From Diplonema papillatum (taxonomy: Eukaryota; Euglenozoa; Diplonemea; Diplonemida; Diplonemidae): a DNA stretch of 64,000 nt. The notes under the pieces are model-generated. The model was not told where the DNA came from, searched no databases, and saw only the letters and a program-made list of their open reading frames with translations. The translations under genes and the position numbers were made by a program. The stretch lies in assembly GCA_030068145.1 (NCBI GenBank), contig JAPJBO010000912.1:27202-91201 (forward strand). Direction: 5' to 3'. Below, one piece after another: positions 10,324 through 19,458 of the stretch (positions are counted from its first letter, which is position 1; the number at the start of each line of letters is the position of its first letter).

Positions 10324-11631
10324 TAGGGCTATGTAGGATGGAAACGTTGGAAACGTTTCCGTTTCCGTTTCCGTTTCCGTTTCCTTCTTTTTGGCGGTGG
10401 ATGGAAACGCCGTTTCTTTTCAAAAGAAACGGCTGGTATGCCACTAGTATACTGGCTGAAGGTCCGACCGGAAATGTGTTCCGAACGGCGGACCACGCAA
10501 TCCAGTGGGAAACAATGGACAAGGAGGCTCCGAAAAAGAGGGAGGAAAGAAGCATAAGAGTTGCGACCATACGCACCCGGTTGTGATGACTTTGAGGTCT
10601 GCAGCTCTTTATACCAATGGCTGTTGTGGCGACGATGCTCTGTTATGCGAGGCCGTTGGCCAACGCGCTGAAGACGATCGGGAAAGCACATCCGCTTCCA
10701 ATAATAGGTTATACAGATACGATCGTTCAGGACAGCGGGAGCACCGCCGCGCCACAGGCTACAAGACCGGGGTTTTTCGGCGGCGTAAGACAAAGAGGGA
10801 GTGCAATCAGCATCAGGAGGTGAGAAGGGCACACGTATGCCGGGGCAATGTTGAACCCGCCAGAAAAGCGATGGCCACGCAGTAACGTGTGTGTTAAACA
10901 TCGCTTGCCACAGTGCACCTTGCATACGACGACGGGTGGCAACCGTCACCGGAAGGGGCACCATCGGGAGGTGTTGTCGGAGCATAGACAGCGACGGCAG
11001 GAAGAACCCCACCGACAATGCAGAAGAGGACGGCAGATTCAAAAAGCCCCACTCGGCACGGCCGCCGATACAAGTAAACATGAGAACGTGGGTTGGAAGC
11101 AGCAGAGGACGAAGTGGTAGGCACAGAAGAGTGGAATCTGGTGTCAGAAAACCTCAGCATCCGCATGTGACGACATTCTGCATCATTAGCTTGTGGTTTC
11201 CTATTTGCTCGTGTCAGATCGCCGATGAAAGAAAGCGGTGAGCATCAGCGACTGCTCTGCACAAACGAGACCGCGACGACACACAAGAAGGGGCCGAGCC
11301 AAGTCGAAGAACAGCCCAGGAAGGGCCCTGAAGAGTCAGAGAGCCCGCCAGAAGACGAGGAAGAGAAGTGCCCGCTGGTAGATCAAAAGAAGAAGGTGAT
11401 CCCGCCCTCTGAAAGGAAAGCCAAAATTTGGCTGGAAACGGACACCCGACGGACACACAGAAGGACCCGCGAAGTGGTATCCTATAGGACCCCTCAGCAT
11501 GAGGAGCCTTCCGGCGTTTCTTTTAAAAGAAACGGAAACGTTTCCGTTTCCGTTTCCGTTTCCGTTTCCATATTTCGAAAAAACTAAAAGAAACGGCGTT
11601 TCCATCCAACTTAGCCCTAGGGGGGGGGGGG
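10317..11631. mobile_element. Second nested inverted-repeat element with (TTTCCG)n subterminal tracts
   Basis: The left end CCTAGGGCTATGTAGGATGG is mirrored by CCATCCAACTTAGCCCTAGG at the right. Both ends carry GGAAACG motifs, hexanucleotide GTTTCC tracts (10358-10384 and 11541-11569) and a short palindrome around TTTCTTTT.AAAAGAAA. TAGGG-type ends hint at a hAT-like non-autonomous element, but G/C runs at both borders prevent a target duplication from being defined. ORFs inside are not recognised. Confidence 0.55.
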
Positions 11632-11764
11632 CTGTCAGGCGCTGTCGGGTAGGGCTGTGTCGAAGAGGTGCCCACGGCCAGTAGGTAAGTGACAAGGAAT
11701 CCATATCCATACCTCCAGGGACGAAGAAAGGAAGAGGAGTACACCGCAAGAAAAGGCACTAACC

Positions 11765-14521
11765 ATGTCTCAAATAGCTCCTCTGTTCACACAAAAAACG
11801 GTGAAGCGTCGAGCACCTGAGTCGTACAAAGTCGCTTACAAGAAGAAGAAGCACACGGTCACGGTGTCGTATGACTATACGAGCTGGAAGACCGACGACA
11901 TCCTGCTGCAGGCCCTGGCGCGGCAACGACAAACACCGCCCTTCCAAAACGTGATCGGTCAAGGACCTGCTTGGCCGGGGAAGGAAAAGGCTCTCGCGCT
12001 CATCAAAGCTCACGACAAGAAGCGGGACGGGGTCGTGGCAACAGGGGCTGCGGTGGCCGCAACCGGTTCGCAATCAGCACTTGTTCTCGGGGGCACTGCT
12101 ACCGGTGCAGTTCCGCGTCTGAAGCCGCCTGACGAAGCTGGGATCGTCTTCCACCCGCACCGTTTGATGCACGAGTCAGACGAAGAGTCGTGCAGCAGCA
12201 ACGATTCGTTCGTGAGAGCACAACGGGAACGTGTTGCAGTTGTTCGTCCAGCCATCATCGTTGAAGATGCGCAAGAGGCGGATGCGGACGTGCACGATGT
12301 TGATGCTTCTGATGACGAGGAAAGTCCGGATGAAGACCAGCTAGGGTTTGTGGAGTTCCAGAGCTCATCGGGAAAAACTGGCAAAGTCAAGAAGCAAACC
12401 CTGCTCCGACACCAAGGGAACCATCCGTGGCTGGAGATACGCAGTGATGGACTGAGGTGCGGGCTGTGCCAATGGTCGGATTCCAACCAGATCTTCGTGC
12501 AAACGAGCTTTGTTCAGCTCAGGAAGTTGAAAGCTGCATTGCAGAACCACACGAAGTCGAAGATTCACGCGACATCCGTCGGTCGTGCACCTGCCGCCAT
12601 CCTGGAACACCTCAACACGAGTCGCACCTACAACACCGACCAGCTCAAGAAAATCATCGACTCTATGTTCTTCGAGCTATCGCACAACCGCCCCCTCTCT
12701 CACCTTCGCCCAGCTATGCAACACTATGCGCACTGCATGGGTGATTCCGCATTCATGAAGTGGATGCAACAGGACATCACGTATCTCTCAGCTCAAGCTC
12801 TGCTCCAGCTTCTCCATTGCATTGGCGAAGTCTTGAAAGAGGACATCACAATGCACTTGAGCAACGCTGCGTTTTGGGCTGTTTGTGCAGACGGAAGCGA
12901 CGACATCTCCAGGGAGCACAAAATTGCTGTCACCGTTCGGATGGTGACCGAGCAGGGAGAGGTCACAGAGCGGTTTTGGTCCATGACCAACCTGTACGAT
13001 CGGACCGGACGCGGGCACGCTGAGGCTGTGATCAAGGAACTGCAAATCGACGGAGAAAACAAGAATCTGAAAACCACGTTTGTGGGGTGCTCGCTTGACG
13101 GCACAACAAGCATGTCGTCGGACAATCTAGGAGCGCAGCAGCGCCTCCGCGCTAGGACGAATTGTTCTTCGTTGTTCAGCTGGTGCTGCGCGCATCTGCT
13201 TTCACTCGCGAGTGTCGACAGCTCGACTGCGATCCCAGTGATGAAGCAGTTCTTCCAGGTGCTGCGCCAACTGTGGGTCTTCTTCTCGGCCTCTCAAAAG
13301 CGTCTTTGTGAGATCGACCGTGCGTTTGAGGAACTCGCCGACCGCTGCGAAGGACCCCAAAGGTCTATTGTCGAACCGTCTGAAACTCGCTGGTTGGCTT
13401 TCACTGCGTGCACAGATGCCGTGCGTACCATTTATCCGGCTATTGTTCGGGCACTGGCGAAGCTTGCATCTGAGCTGAGTACAGCGCGCTTCCTACACGT
13501 CCACCTGATGTCTGTGCAGTTTGTTGCCTCCCTCTGTCTCGGAAGCGATGTTCTGAGCGACCTCAGCGCGCTGAGTCTTGCGTTCCAAACGCGGGACTAC
13601 AACATCATGGATTGTGTCAAAGGGATCGACTTGACAATCAGCTCCATCCGGAGCAGAAGCAACGCTCCTCACCGCAGTCTCCACTATAGCGGATTTTTGC
13701 AGCTGTATGCATCGGCAACGGGGGACGCTTACATCGGGAGAGCGACCTTTGACAAGTTCCACGAAGAGGTCGGAAAGCCGTACCTGGCATACGTGGTTGC
13801 TGAACTCGAACGCAGGTTTGCATCCCGCACGTTCGTCAACTCGTTCAGCATTTTCGACGTGCGGAACCACCCGAGCGATAAGAGATTGCAGCTGACCTAC
13901 GGGGATGTTGAAGTCTGTGCTCTGTGCGACCACTACGGACGCGAATCGGTCCTGTCGTATGCAGAGAAGCCCGTCCTGGAGGAGAGGCTTGTCCCTCGCA
14001 GAAGAAACCACGAGTCTACTTCGCGGTATGTAGAGGTGGTGTACAATGATGACCCCTCGACGACCACGAAAGTCACCAAGCGTGATGTGCCGTTTCTCGT
14101 GCTGACACGTGACGATGTGCTGCGGGAGTGGACAGGGCTTCGACAGGCCGTCAGTGACATGAGTTTCGCTGCACGTCAGGACGCAGGTTCCAAGACTCTG
14201 TTCAACCTTGCAAACACCGTTACCGGGAAGTTGCGGTACCCAACCCTACGAAAACTAATGCTCATTGGCCTCTGTTTACCCTTGGTGTCTGTTGAGTGCG
14301 AGCGGGTGTTCAGCCGTCTTAAACTGATCAAGACGAGCCTGCGCAACAGCTTAAGCGACAAGAGCCTATCAGCAATCCTCATGATGTGCACTTGTGGGCA
14401 GGAGACATTGACCGCAGACCAGTCCACACGCGTCCTTCAGAAGTTCAAGTCGTTGCAAAACCGCCAGGTGGACTTCTGCGACTTGGCTGCATTCAAGGGG
14501 GCATTGTGTGATACAAACTAG
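11765..14521 (+). CDS. hAT transposase with N-terminal BED-type zinc finger
   Basis: 918 aa, single open frame, ATG in context AACCATGTC. Residues about 215-285 hold a BED/TTF-like zinc finger (CGLCQWSD, then HTKSKIHATS). The catalytic core shows a first aspartate in CADGSDDISREHK (about residue 378), a second in GCSLDGTTSM (about 444), the hAT-typical TRW in PSETRWLAF (about 541), and the glutamate in SVECERVFSRL (about 843) inside a C-terminal dimerisation region from KLMLIGLCLPL to LSAILMM. It resembles the vertebrate ZNF862/KIAA1586-like branch in layout. Family role: excision and reinsertion of the element bounded at 8908 and 14691. All key residues appear present, so the element may be, or recently have been, active. 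Confidence 0.9.
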   Translation: MSQIAPLFTQKTVKRRAPESYKVAYKKKKHTVTVSYDYTSWKTDDILLQALARQRQTPPFQNVIGQGPAWPGKEKALALIKAHDKKRDGVVATGAAVAATGSQSALVLGGTATGAVPRLKPPDEAGIVFHPHRLMHESDEESCSSNDSFVRAQRERVAVVRPAIIVEDAQEADADVHDVDASDDEESPDEDQLGFVEFQSSSGKTGKVKKQTLLRHQGNHPWLEIRSDGLRCGLCQWSDSNQIFVQTSFVQLRKLKAALQNHTKSKIHATSVGRAPAAILEHLNTSRTYNTDQLKKIIDSMFFELSHNRPLSHLRPAMQHYAHCMGDSAFMKWMQQDITYLSAQALLQLLHCIGEVLKEDITMHLSNAAFWAVCADGSDDISREHKIAVTVRMVTEQGEVTERFWSMTNLYDRTGRGHAEAVIKELQIDGENKNLKTTFVGCSLDGTTSMSSDNLGAQQRLRARTNCSSLFSWCCAHLLSLASVDSSTAIPVMKQFFQVLRQLWVFFSASQKRLCEIDRAFEELADRCEGPQRSIVEPSETRWLAFTACTDAVRTIYPAIVRALAKLASELSTARFLHVHLMSVQFVASLCLGSDVLSDLSALSLAFQTRDYNIMDCVKGIDLTISSIRSRSNAPHRSLHYSGFLQLYASATGDAYIGRATFDKFHEEVGKPYLAYVVAELERRFASRTFVNSFSIFDVRNHPSDKRLQLTYGDVEVCALCDHYGRESVLSYAEKPVLEERLVPRRRNHESTSRYVEVVYNDDPSTTTKVTKRDVPFLVLTRDDVLREWTGLRQAVSDMSFAARQDAGSKTLFNLANTVTGKLRYPTLRKLMLIGLCLPLVSVECERVFSRLKLIKTSLRNSLSDKSLSAILMMCTCGQETLTADQSTRVLQKFKSLQNRQVDFCDLAAFKGALCDTN

Positions 14522-14820
14522 GGGGGCTTTCAAGGTGTCCTTTCAAGCGCACCACGCCCCAATGGCCTTCTCTTTCCGGTATTCTTCTTTTTTTGCTTCT
14601 TCATACGGGTCTCTGCAGCGTTGGTAGAGATTGTGGGGGACCCGAAATCACCCCCTTTTTGGGCCTCTAGGGGTGGAGCGCGAGAGCCCTGGCAAGCGCA
14701 CGGCAAAAAAAAGGACGCCGGCAGCCCGAGCGAACTTTTCGCTCCTAAAAAAAATAAAGAACGCAAGAAAAAGTGCGTGAGAGAGAGAGCAATAATAGGA
14801 GAAATAAAGGCAAAGCAAAC

Positions 14821-15184
14821 ATGTTCTTCCTTTCTTGCGGGACAGATCTATACGGTCGGAAACAGAATGTCAAACTCGAGTTCGCGTCATGCCCGACGAT
14901 GACGGAGTTGATCAACGCGGTCGAGTCGCAGTTCGACGTCATGGCCCGTGCGTCTCGTCCTGCAGGGTACCCTGACGTGCCCTTCAAAGTGCAGACGTTT
15001 CAAATATACGACGACATCCTTCTCCGGTGGGTCGACTTGTACAGCAGCTCTCAGCTCGCCAACGGCTGCCAAGTCTTCTGCTTCCAGCCGGAGTCCATCT
15101 GGCACAGCGACTCGCAGGGCATCATCCCCGAGGCCAAAGAAGAGATCACTTGGACCACGCCTGTCGGCTCCGCTCGCAGGGCGC
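14821..15184 (+). CDS. EF-hand protein, exon 1 (conserved N-terminal domain)
   Basis: Starts at ATG 14821 (MFFLSCGTDLYGRK...), about 130 bp after the hAT end. The block to about residue 115 is compact and protein-like, with FQIYDDILLRWVDLYSSSQL and CQVFCFQPESIWHSDSQG. It looks like a conserved N-terminal module of protist EF-hand proteins, but I cannot name it with certainty. The frame is open to 15324. A GT at 15185 gives an exon of phase 1 that joins exon 2 in frame; a better-looking GTATG donor at 15214 has phase 0 and does not join. With donor 15185 the four exons total 882 nt, or 293 codons plus stop. Introns of 4.1, 5.0 and 0.3 kb follow. Possible role (inference): calcium-responsive, perhaps cytoskeletal or flagellar. 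Confidence 0.75.
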
Positions 15185-15425
15185 GTATTGCCACCGACGC
15201 CGGAGTAGCCCCCGTATGCCTCTCTCTCTTTTCTGGCAAGCTTGTATGGGCACCTGCGGTACGGCTAGGGGGGTCGAGTGAGGACCTGAAGAGAGACAAG
15301 AGGCGACAAGCCCTGAGTGTTTGAAGTCCACTTGCTTCAGAAGCAAGGTTGGAAGGGGACGATTCAGAAACTTAAGGATTCGAGAATAACACGGGCAATT
15401 CCTCTCTTCCTTGTTCCCGACCTCG

Positions 15426-15623
<198 letters not shown>

Positions 15624-15674
15624 AAGGTCGCGTTGGCAGAAACGGTGAAGATGATAATTGTCACAGGGTTGGTG

Positions 15675-15799
15675 AAATGAAAGCGAGAATGTGGGGTAAG
15701 CCCTGATTATTAGATTCACGGTTAAACGAAGCTAGCGCACAAGGTTTGCCTGATCTCGCACCTACTTTCCGATACCAAATAGATGCTCTATTCAAACTC
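15675..15799 (-). repeat. Split repeat A2 (125 bp)
   Basis: Identical to 18113-18237 (A1). The last 20 bp on the minus strand are shared with the start of the B repeats. Ends with CTC on the plus strand. Confidence 0.95.
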
Positions 15800-15874
15800 G
15801 GAAAAGGTCGCGTTGGCAGAAACGGTGAAGATGATAATTGTCACAGGGTTGGTGAAATGAAAGCGAGAATGTGG
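15797..15874 (-). repeat. Split repeat B1 (78 bp)
   Basis: Identical to 15617-15694 (B2), offset by 180 bp. The plus-strand start CTCGGAAAAGG is the same at both copies; one is preceded by A2, the other by the CT tract. Confidence 0.95.
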
Positions 15875-15986
15875 AATAAAAATCCCTGGACGTGAAACTC
15901 AAAGAGCTGAGATCCCGCTGCCTCCGGGTCTCGCAAAGAATAGCGCTATCAGGAGCGCAAATACAAAACTTCCGAGGTAAAGATCC

Positions 15987-17978
15987 TCATGCAACGCAGA
16001 ACGGGGTCCGGGGCGGCTGGATGCCCTGCCTGTATGGGTCCCGCGTCCAGACGTCTGCCAGTTGCTCAGCAGTCGGGACCCATACAGTCTCGAGGACACA
16101 CTGGTGTTCCTCCAAGACGTCGCGGACCTGGCACAGGATGAAGTTCCCGAGCTGGGTCTTCGACTTCCAGTTCCTCAAGCAGTTGACGGCGGGCAAGTTG
16201 TCGACGAAGATCCTGATCGTCGACAGCGGAGAGCGAGAAGCCGCGTACGCAATCGCGAACTTCGCCGCCGTCAGCTCAGCGAAGAAGATGTGCTGCGGGA
16301 CATCCCTCCACGGGCCCCACATCGCCATGGAACCCACCAGCCAGGCCCATCCCTGCATGCTGGCGTCGGACCACGCCTCCACGAGGGTGTCCCGTTGCTT
16401 CGAGTCGAAAACGACCCACCGGTTGCCCGACAGACGCCGTCTCACTCCCGCAAGGAACGGAAAAACGTCGTCGCTCACGCGGACCAGCGACTCCCAGCCC
16501 AGGGAACCGGTCAGGACTTGGTGCGCCAGGGTCCCCATCCACGCAAGCACCGGGCTCACTCTGCAGAGTGGCGTGCCCCACACCGTCCATGCCCAAATGG
16601 CGGTTCCGACGACCTTCCAAACGCCACGCAAAGTCATCTGCATCGAACCGACCGAGCAAAAGAGGAGGTGCGCCTTCCTCGCCCACTCCTGCTTCAGTCG
16701 GTACCTCTTCGCCGCGAGGTCAAACTCGACCCCCAAGACAACCGGCGTCGAGCTGGGCTCGAGGACGGACTTCTCGTCGTTGACCGTCATGCGCACCTGG
16801 CGGGCGCGTCGCAGGACTCGGTCGCGCACTGCGCGAAGCGCGTCCGGACAGTCACCGACGAGGGCCCAGTCGTCGTACCAGACGACCCTGTCGTCCTTCG
16901 CAGGCTCCGTGACGACGAGTGCGGAGTCCTGCGCAATCACCGGCGAGTACGACCAGCCCATCGTCAGACGGCGCCACCGATACAGGGCCACGCCCCCGTC
17001 CGGCCTCTTCGTTCGAAGCCCGAAGAATGCCGACGTCGACCGTCCTACTGGGAATTGGAAAAAGTAGGACTTCAGGTCAACTACGACTGCGTGTGACTTC
17101 GACATCATCTTCTTGATGACCTCGTCGACACGCAAGAGGCTGAACTTCGGCGGGGGCTCCATCAGCTCGTTCAGCGGGCGGCCGTCGACGATGGCGCGCG
17201 AGTGCTGCTCGCCCTTCTCGACGGCGAATGCCGGAAGGACGCACTTCAGCGGCTGCGACCGAGGAACCCGCTCCACAAACCCGACACCTTCCAGCGTCAC
17301 CGCATGCCGGGCAAATGCGTCGCTCTTCCGACCCGGCAGGACAGGCACTTCCAACAACTTCCGACGGAAGGAGTGTCCGTCCGTCAGGAGGTCGAGCAGG
17401 CCGTGCAAGCGGGCCCCGGGGCCAGCTAGGCTCCGGAGGCCGCGGAGATCGATCGGCGGCACAGCCGTGACGTCGAGCGGCCTCGTCGATCTCGGGGCAC
17501 CGATTCCCGGAGTGAGGCCCCTCGTCTCCGGTGGCAGGTAGCCGAGGGGAACTGCGGTCGGGGGGTCGTAGAAGTGGGGGTGGAGCCGCAGGAAAAGCTG
17601 CCTCCCCCTGAGCAGTCTCGACCTTCGCGACTTCAACCCCCTGACCTGCCGAGGCAAAAAGCCGGCGTCGGGCAAGGGTTTCTGTCGCGTTGGGAAACGA
17701 CTGTCGCAGAAGGAGGGGCGAGCTGGGTGGTGCCCGGGAGCATTGGTCGGTGCGCTTCCCGGGTCTTCCTGCTTTCCGCCATCGTCAGCAGGCGACGAGA
17801 GCAGAGCAGTCGTCATGCTCCCGCCAGGTCCTTCAAGTTCGGAGTCGGCTGGGGGGGACCAGCCCCCAGGCGACCGTTCCAAGCCGGTCCTCAGCAGCGA
17901 CCGGTCCTTCCTTCCTTTCCCGCAAGAGGAGGGGCGTGCATCGTCTCCCCGGGCTCGCACGGGTTCCACATGCGCCAC
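15987..17978 (-). CDS. Reverse transcriptase-RNase H ORF of the split-repeat element
   Basis: Up to 663 aa (the true start is uncertain; the first part is proline/arginine-rich). RT landmarks include VEKGEQHSRAIVDGRPLN, VVVDLKSYFFQFPVG, LTMGWSYSPVIAQDS and the catalytic VVWYDDWALVG. The RNase H region has EAWSDASMQGWAWLV, FFAELTAAKFAIAYA, IRIFVDNLPAVN and PTAEQLADVWTRD. The type matches DIRS/PAT-like RT rather than LINE RT. It is distinct in sequence from the RT ORF at 79-2058, so two different families are present in the window. Confidence 0.85.
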   Translation of the reverse strand: MAHVEPVRARGDDARPSSCGKGRKDRSLLRTGLERSPGGWSPPADSELEGPGGSMTTALLSSPADDGGKQEDPGSAPTNAPGHHPARPSFCDSRFPTRQKPLPDAGFLPRQVRGLKSRRSRLLRGRQLFLRLHPHFYDPPTAVPLGYLPPETRGLTPGIGAPRSTRPLDVTAVPPIDLRGLRSLAGPGARLHGLLDLLTDGHSFRRKLLEVPVLPGRKSDAFARHAVTLEGVGFVERVPRSQPLKCVLPAFAVEKGEQHSRAIVDGRPLNELMEPPPKFSLLRVDEVIKKMMSKSHAVVVDLKSYFFQFPVGRSTSAFFGLRTKRPDGGVALYRWRRLTMGWSYSPVIAQDSALVVTEPAKDDRVVWYDDWALVGDCPDALRAVRDRVLRRARQVRMTVNDEKSVLEPSSTPVVLGVEFDLAAKRYRLKQEWARKAHLLFCSVGSMQMTLRGVWKVVGTAIWAWTVWGTPLCRVSPVLAWMGTLAHQVLTGSLGWESLVRVSDDVFPFLAGVRRRLSGNRWVVFDSKQRDTLVEAWSDASMQGWAWLVGSMAMWGPWRDVPQHIFFAELTAAKFAIAYAASRSPLSTIRIFVDNLPAVNCLRNWKSKTQLGNFILCQVRDVLEEHQCVLETVWVPTAEQLADVWTRDPYRQGIQPPRTPFCVA

Positions 17979-18112
17979 TCCCGCGTGGCCCCGTCCGCCG
18001 CTTCCTCAGCAGCCGCCCAGTCAGGATCCATCACCCGTCGACGGTTCAGCGCGGCCCGGCGCGTGCGGCTATCCTTGCGGATCGGCATTATTACTTGGGG
18101 AGAATGGAAATA

Positions 18113-18230
18113 AAATGAAAGCGAGAATGTGGGGTAAGCCCTGATTATTAGATTCACGGTTAAACGAAGCTAGCGCACAAGGTTTGCCTGATCTCGCACC
18201 TACTTTCCGATACCAAATAGATGCTCTATT

Positions 18231-18237
<7 letters not shown>
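18113..18237 (-). repeat. Split repeat A1 (125 bp), outer left end in element orientation
   Basis: Identical to A2 at 15675-15799. Its outer edge CAAACTC runs straight into the second CT tract. Confidence 0.95.

Positions 18238-18294
<57 letters not shown>
18235..18294 (+). repeat. (CT)n microsatellite, second tract
   Basis: About 60 bp of CT repeats on the far side of the split-repeat element; with 15434-15619 it forms one tract split by the insertion. Confidence 0.95.
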
Positions 18295-18297
<3 letters not shown>

Positions 18298-19315
18298 GGT
18301 TGCCGTTCTGTATTGCGCAGGCTAAAAAGACGTAGGCAGGGTGTGCGGGCGGTTGATCCGAAGTCCTAACATGAAAACGACCTAGGGTGAATACAAGCGG
18401 GAAACCGATCAACCGGCACGCACTCTTGCAGGTTGCCCTTCAATGTATTGTGCAGGCTAAAAAGACGAACGCTTCGTTTTGTTTGTGCCGGTTGATCGTT
18501 TGCCCGATTGTGTTTACCCTGTGTCAAGTTCAGGTTAGGAATGATCAACCCCAAAAACACTCTGCCTGCGTCTTTTTAGACCACGCGGTAGACCACGGAA
18601 AACAGCTGCGCGCAGTTCAATGCAGTTCCAGAGGGGGGTTGGTGGAATGGCTCGGGTGGATCTTCCACCCTCTGACGGGAGCTCTTGAGGACGGCCGGAT
18701 GGCTGGCCTCGTATATTCAGTATGTGAGTGCCCTCGGGGACGTTGAGAGTCCAAGTTGCGGGTCCGGGTCCTCCCCCTGGAAGCCTTGGACGGAATGGGG
18801 GTCACCACCTCTCCTGCTGGTAATATGATGGTCAACCACGCATGAAATGAAATCAAAGACTGGCAAATGAAAGAGACTGGTATTCATAAGGCAAATAACG
18901 CTATTCGTTAGAGTGAGTCAATCACATTCTGAATCGGAGCAGCACCCCGCTCCAGTGACATGGCTAACTAATCTGGCATGACCGCTTAACGAGACCCGCA
19001 CTTTTTCACGATGATGTTGATCAAGATAGAGCTCACATGTTTCTGGGTTAGAATGCAAATAATCTGCATCGCCGGCATCGCGGCTACCTCTTCGCACATG
19101 AGTTGGAAGCGTTTCCAAACTTTATTTTCTTGCAAAGTATGCCAATACTGCAGGGAATAGTTGACTAGACCTCTTGAGTTTGTGCTAACTTCGAATTGGA
19201 GTCGGGAGAACCTACAAAGTCAAAAGCAGGACCGACCCCCCCCGTTCGTGAGAAATAGCGAAGAATAAAATCGTCGCACCCTGCTCGCGCATTCCCAATT
19301 GCATCCACACACAGC
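18295..19315. other. Intron 1 remainder with ATCAACCGGCAC repeat family
   Basis: No gene seen. Two direct copies of a segment with TGCAGGCTAAAAAGACG (18318 region and 18448 region), and inverted GGTTGATC / GATCAACCGGCACGCAC motifs (18352, 18408, 18488). Related GATCAACCGGCAC motifs occur at 26690, 28302 and 50706, so this is a dispersed repeat family with inverted ends. Confidence 0.55.
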
Positions 19316-19458
19316 CGCTTTCCGAGAAGCTTCGCTCCGTGTTTTATGACATAGACATCGGCAACAAGGGGTACATCCTCTATGCGGACCTACGGGCTGC
19401 CTTTGCCAAGGCCGACATGGAGTTCACTTACTCCACTGTAGGAGAGCTCTTTACTCAG
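19316..19458 (+). CDS. EF-hand protein, exon 2 (first EF-hand)
   Basis: Preceded by a CACACAG acceptor and followed by CAG|GTGCGC. Translates as ASEKLRSVF then YDIDIGNKGYILYADL, an EF-hand loop with acidic or polar residues at positions 1, 3 and 5 and glycine at 6, and continues to GELFTQ. The exon carries two bases of a split codon at its start and ends in phase 0. Exon 3 then supplies the calcium loop of a second EF-hand, directly in phase. Confidence 0.8.

Larger units (their letters stand above)
8908..14691 (+). mobile_element. hAT DNA transposon, complete, with 8-bp target duplication
   Basis: The left end CAGGGCTCTCGCG (8908-8920) is mirrored exactly by CGCGAGAGCCCTG (14679-14691). The flanking octamer GCAAGCGC is present on both sides (8900-8907 and 14692-14699). 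CAGGG ends plus an 8-bp duplication are diagnostic of hAT. A GGGGGTGATTT motif also recurs in inverted orientation just inside both ends. The 5784-bp body holds the transposase at 11765-14521 near its right end and about 2.5 kb of further inverted-repeat DNA (9101-11631) that looks like nested insertions. The right end stands about 130 bp before the start codon of the EF-hand gene. Confidence 0.92.

Noticed and set aside
15892-17096. Long plus-strand ORFs (391 and 344 aa) opposite the split-repeat RT
   Set aside because: They lie entirely in the antisense of a clear RT-RNase H frame in GC-rich DNA and show no domain; shadows.
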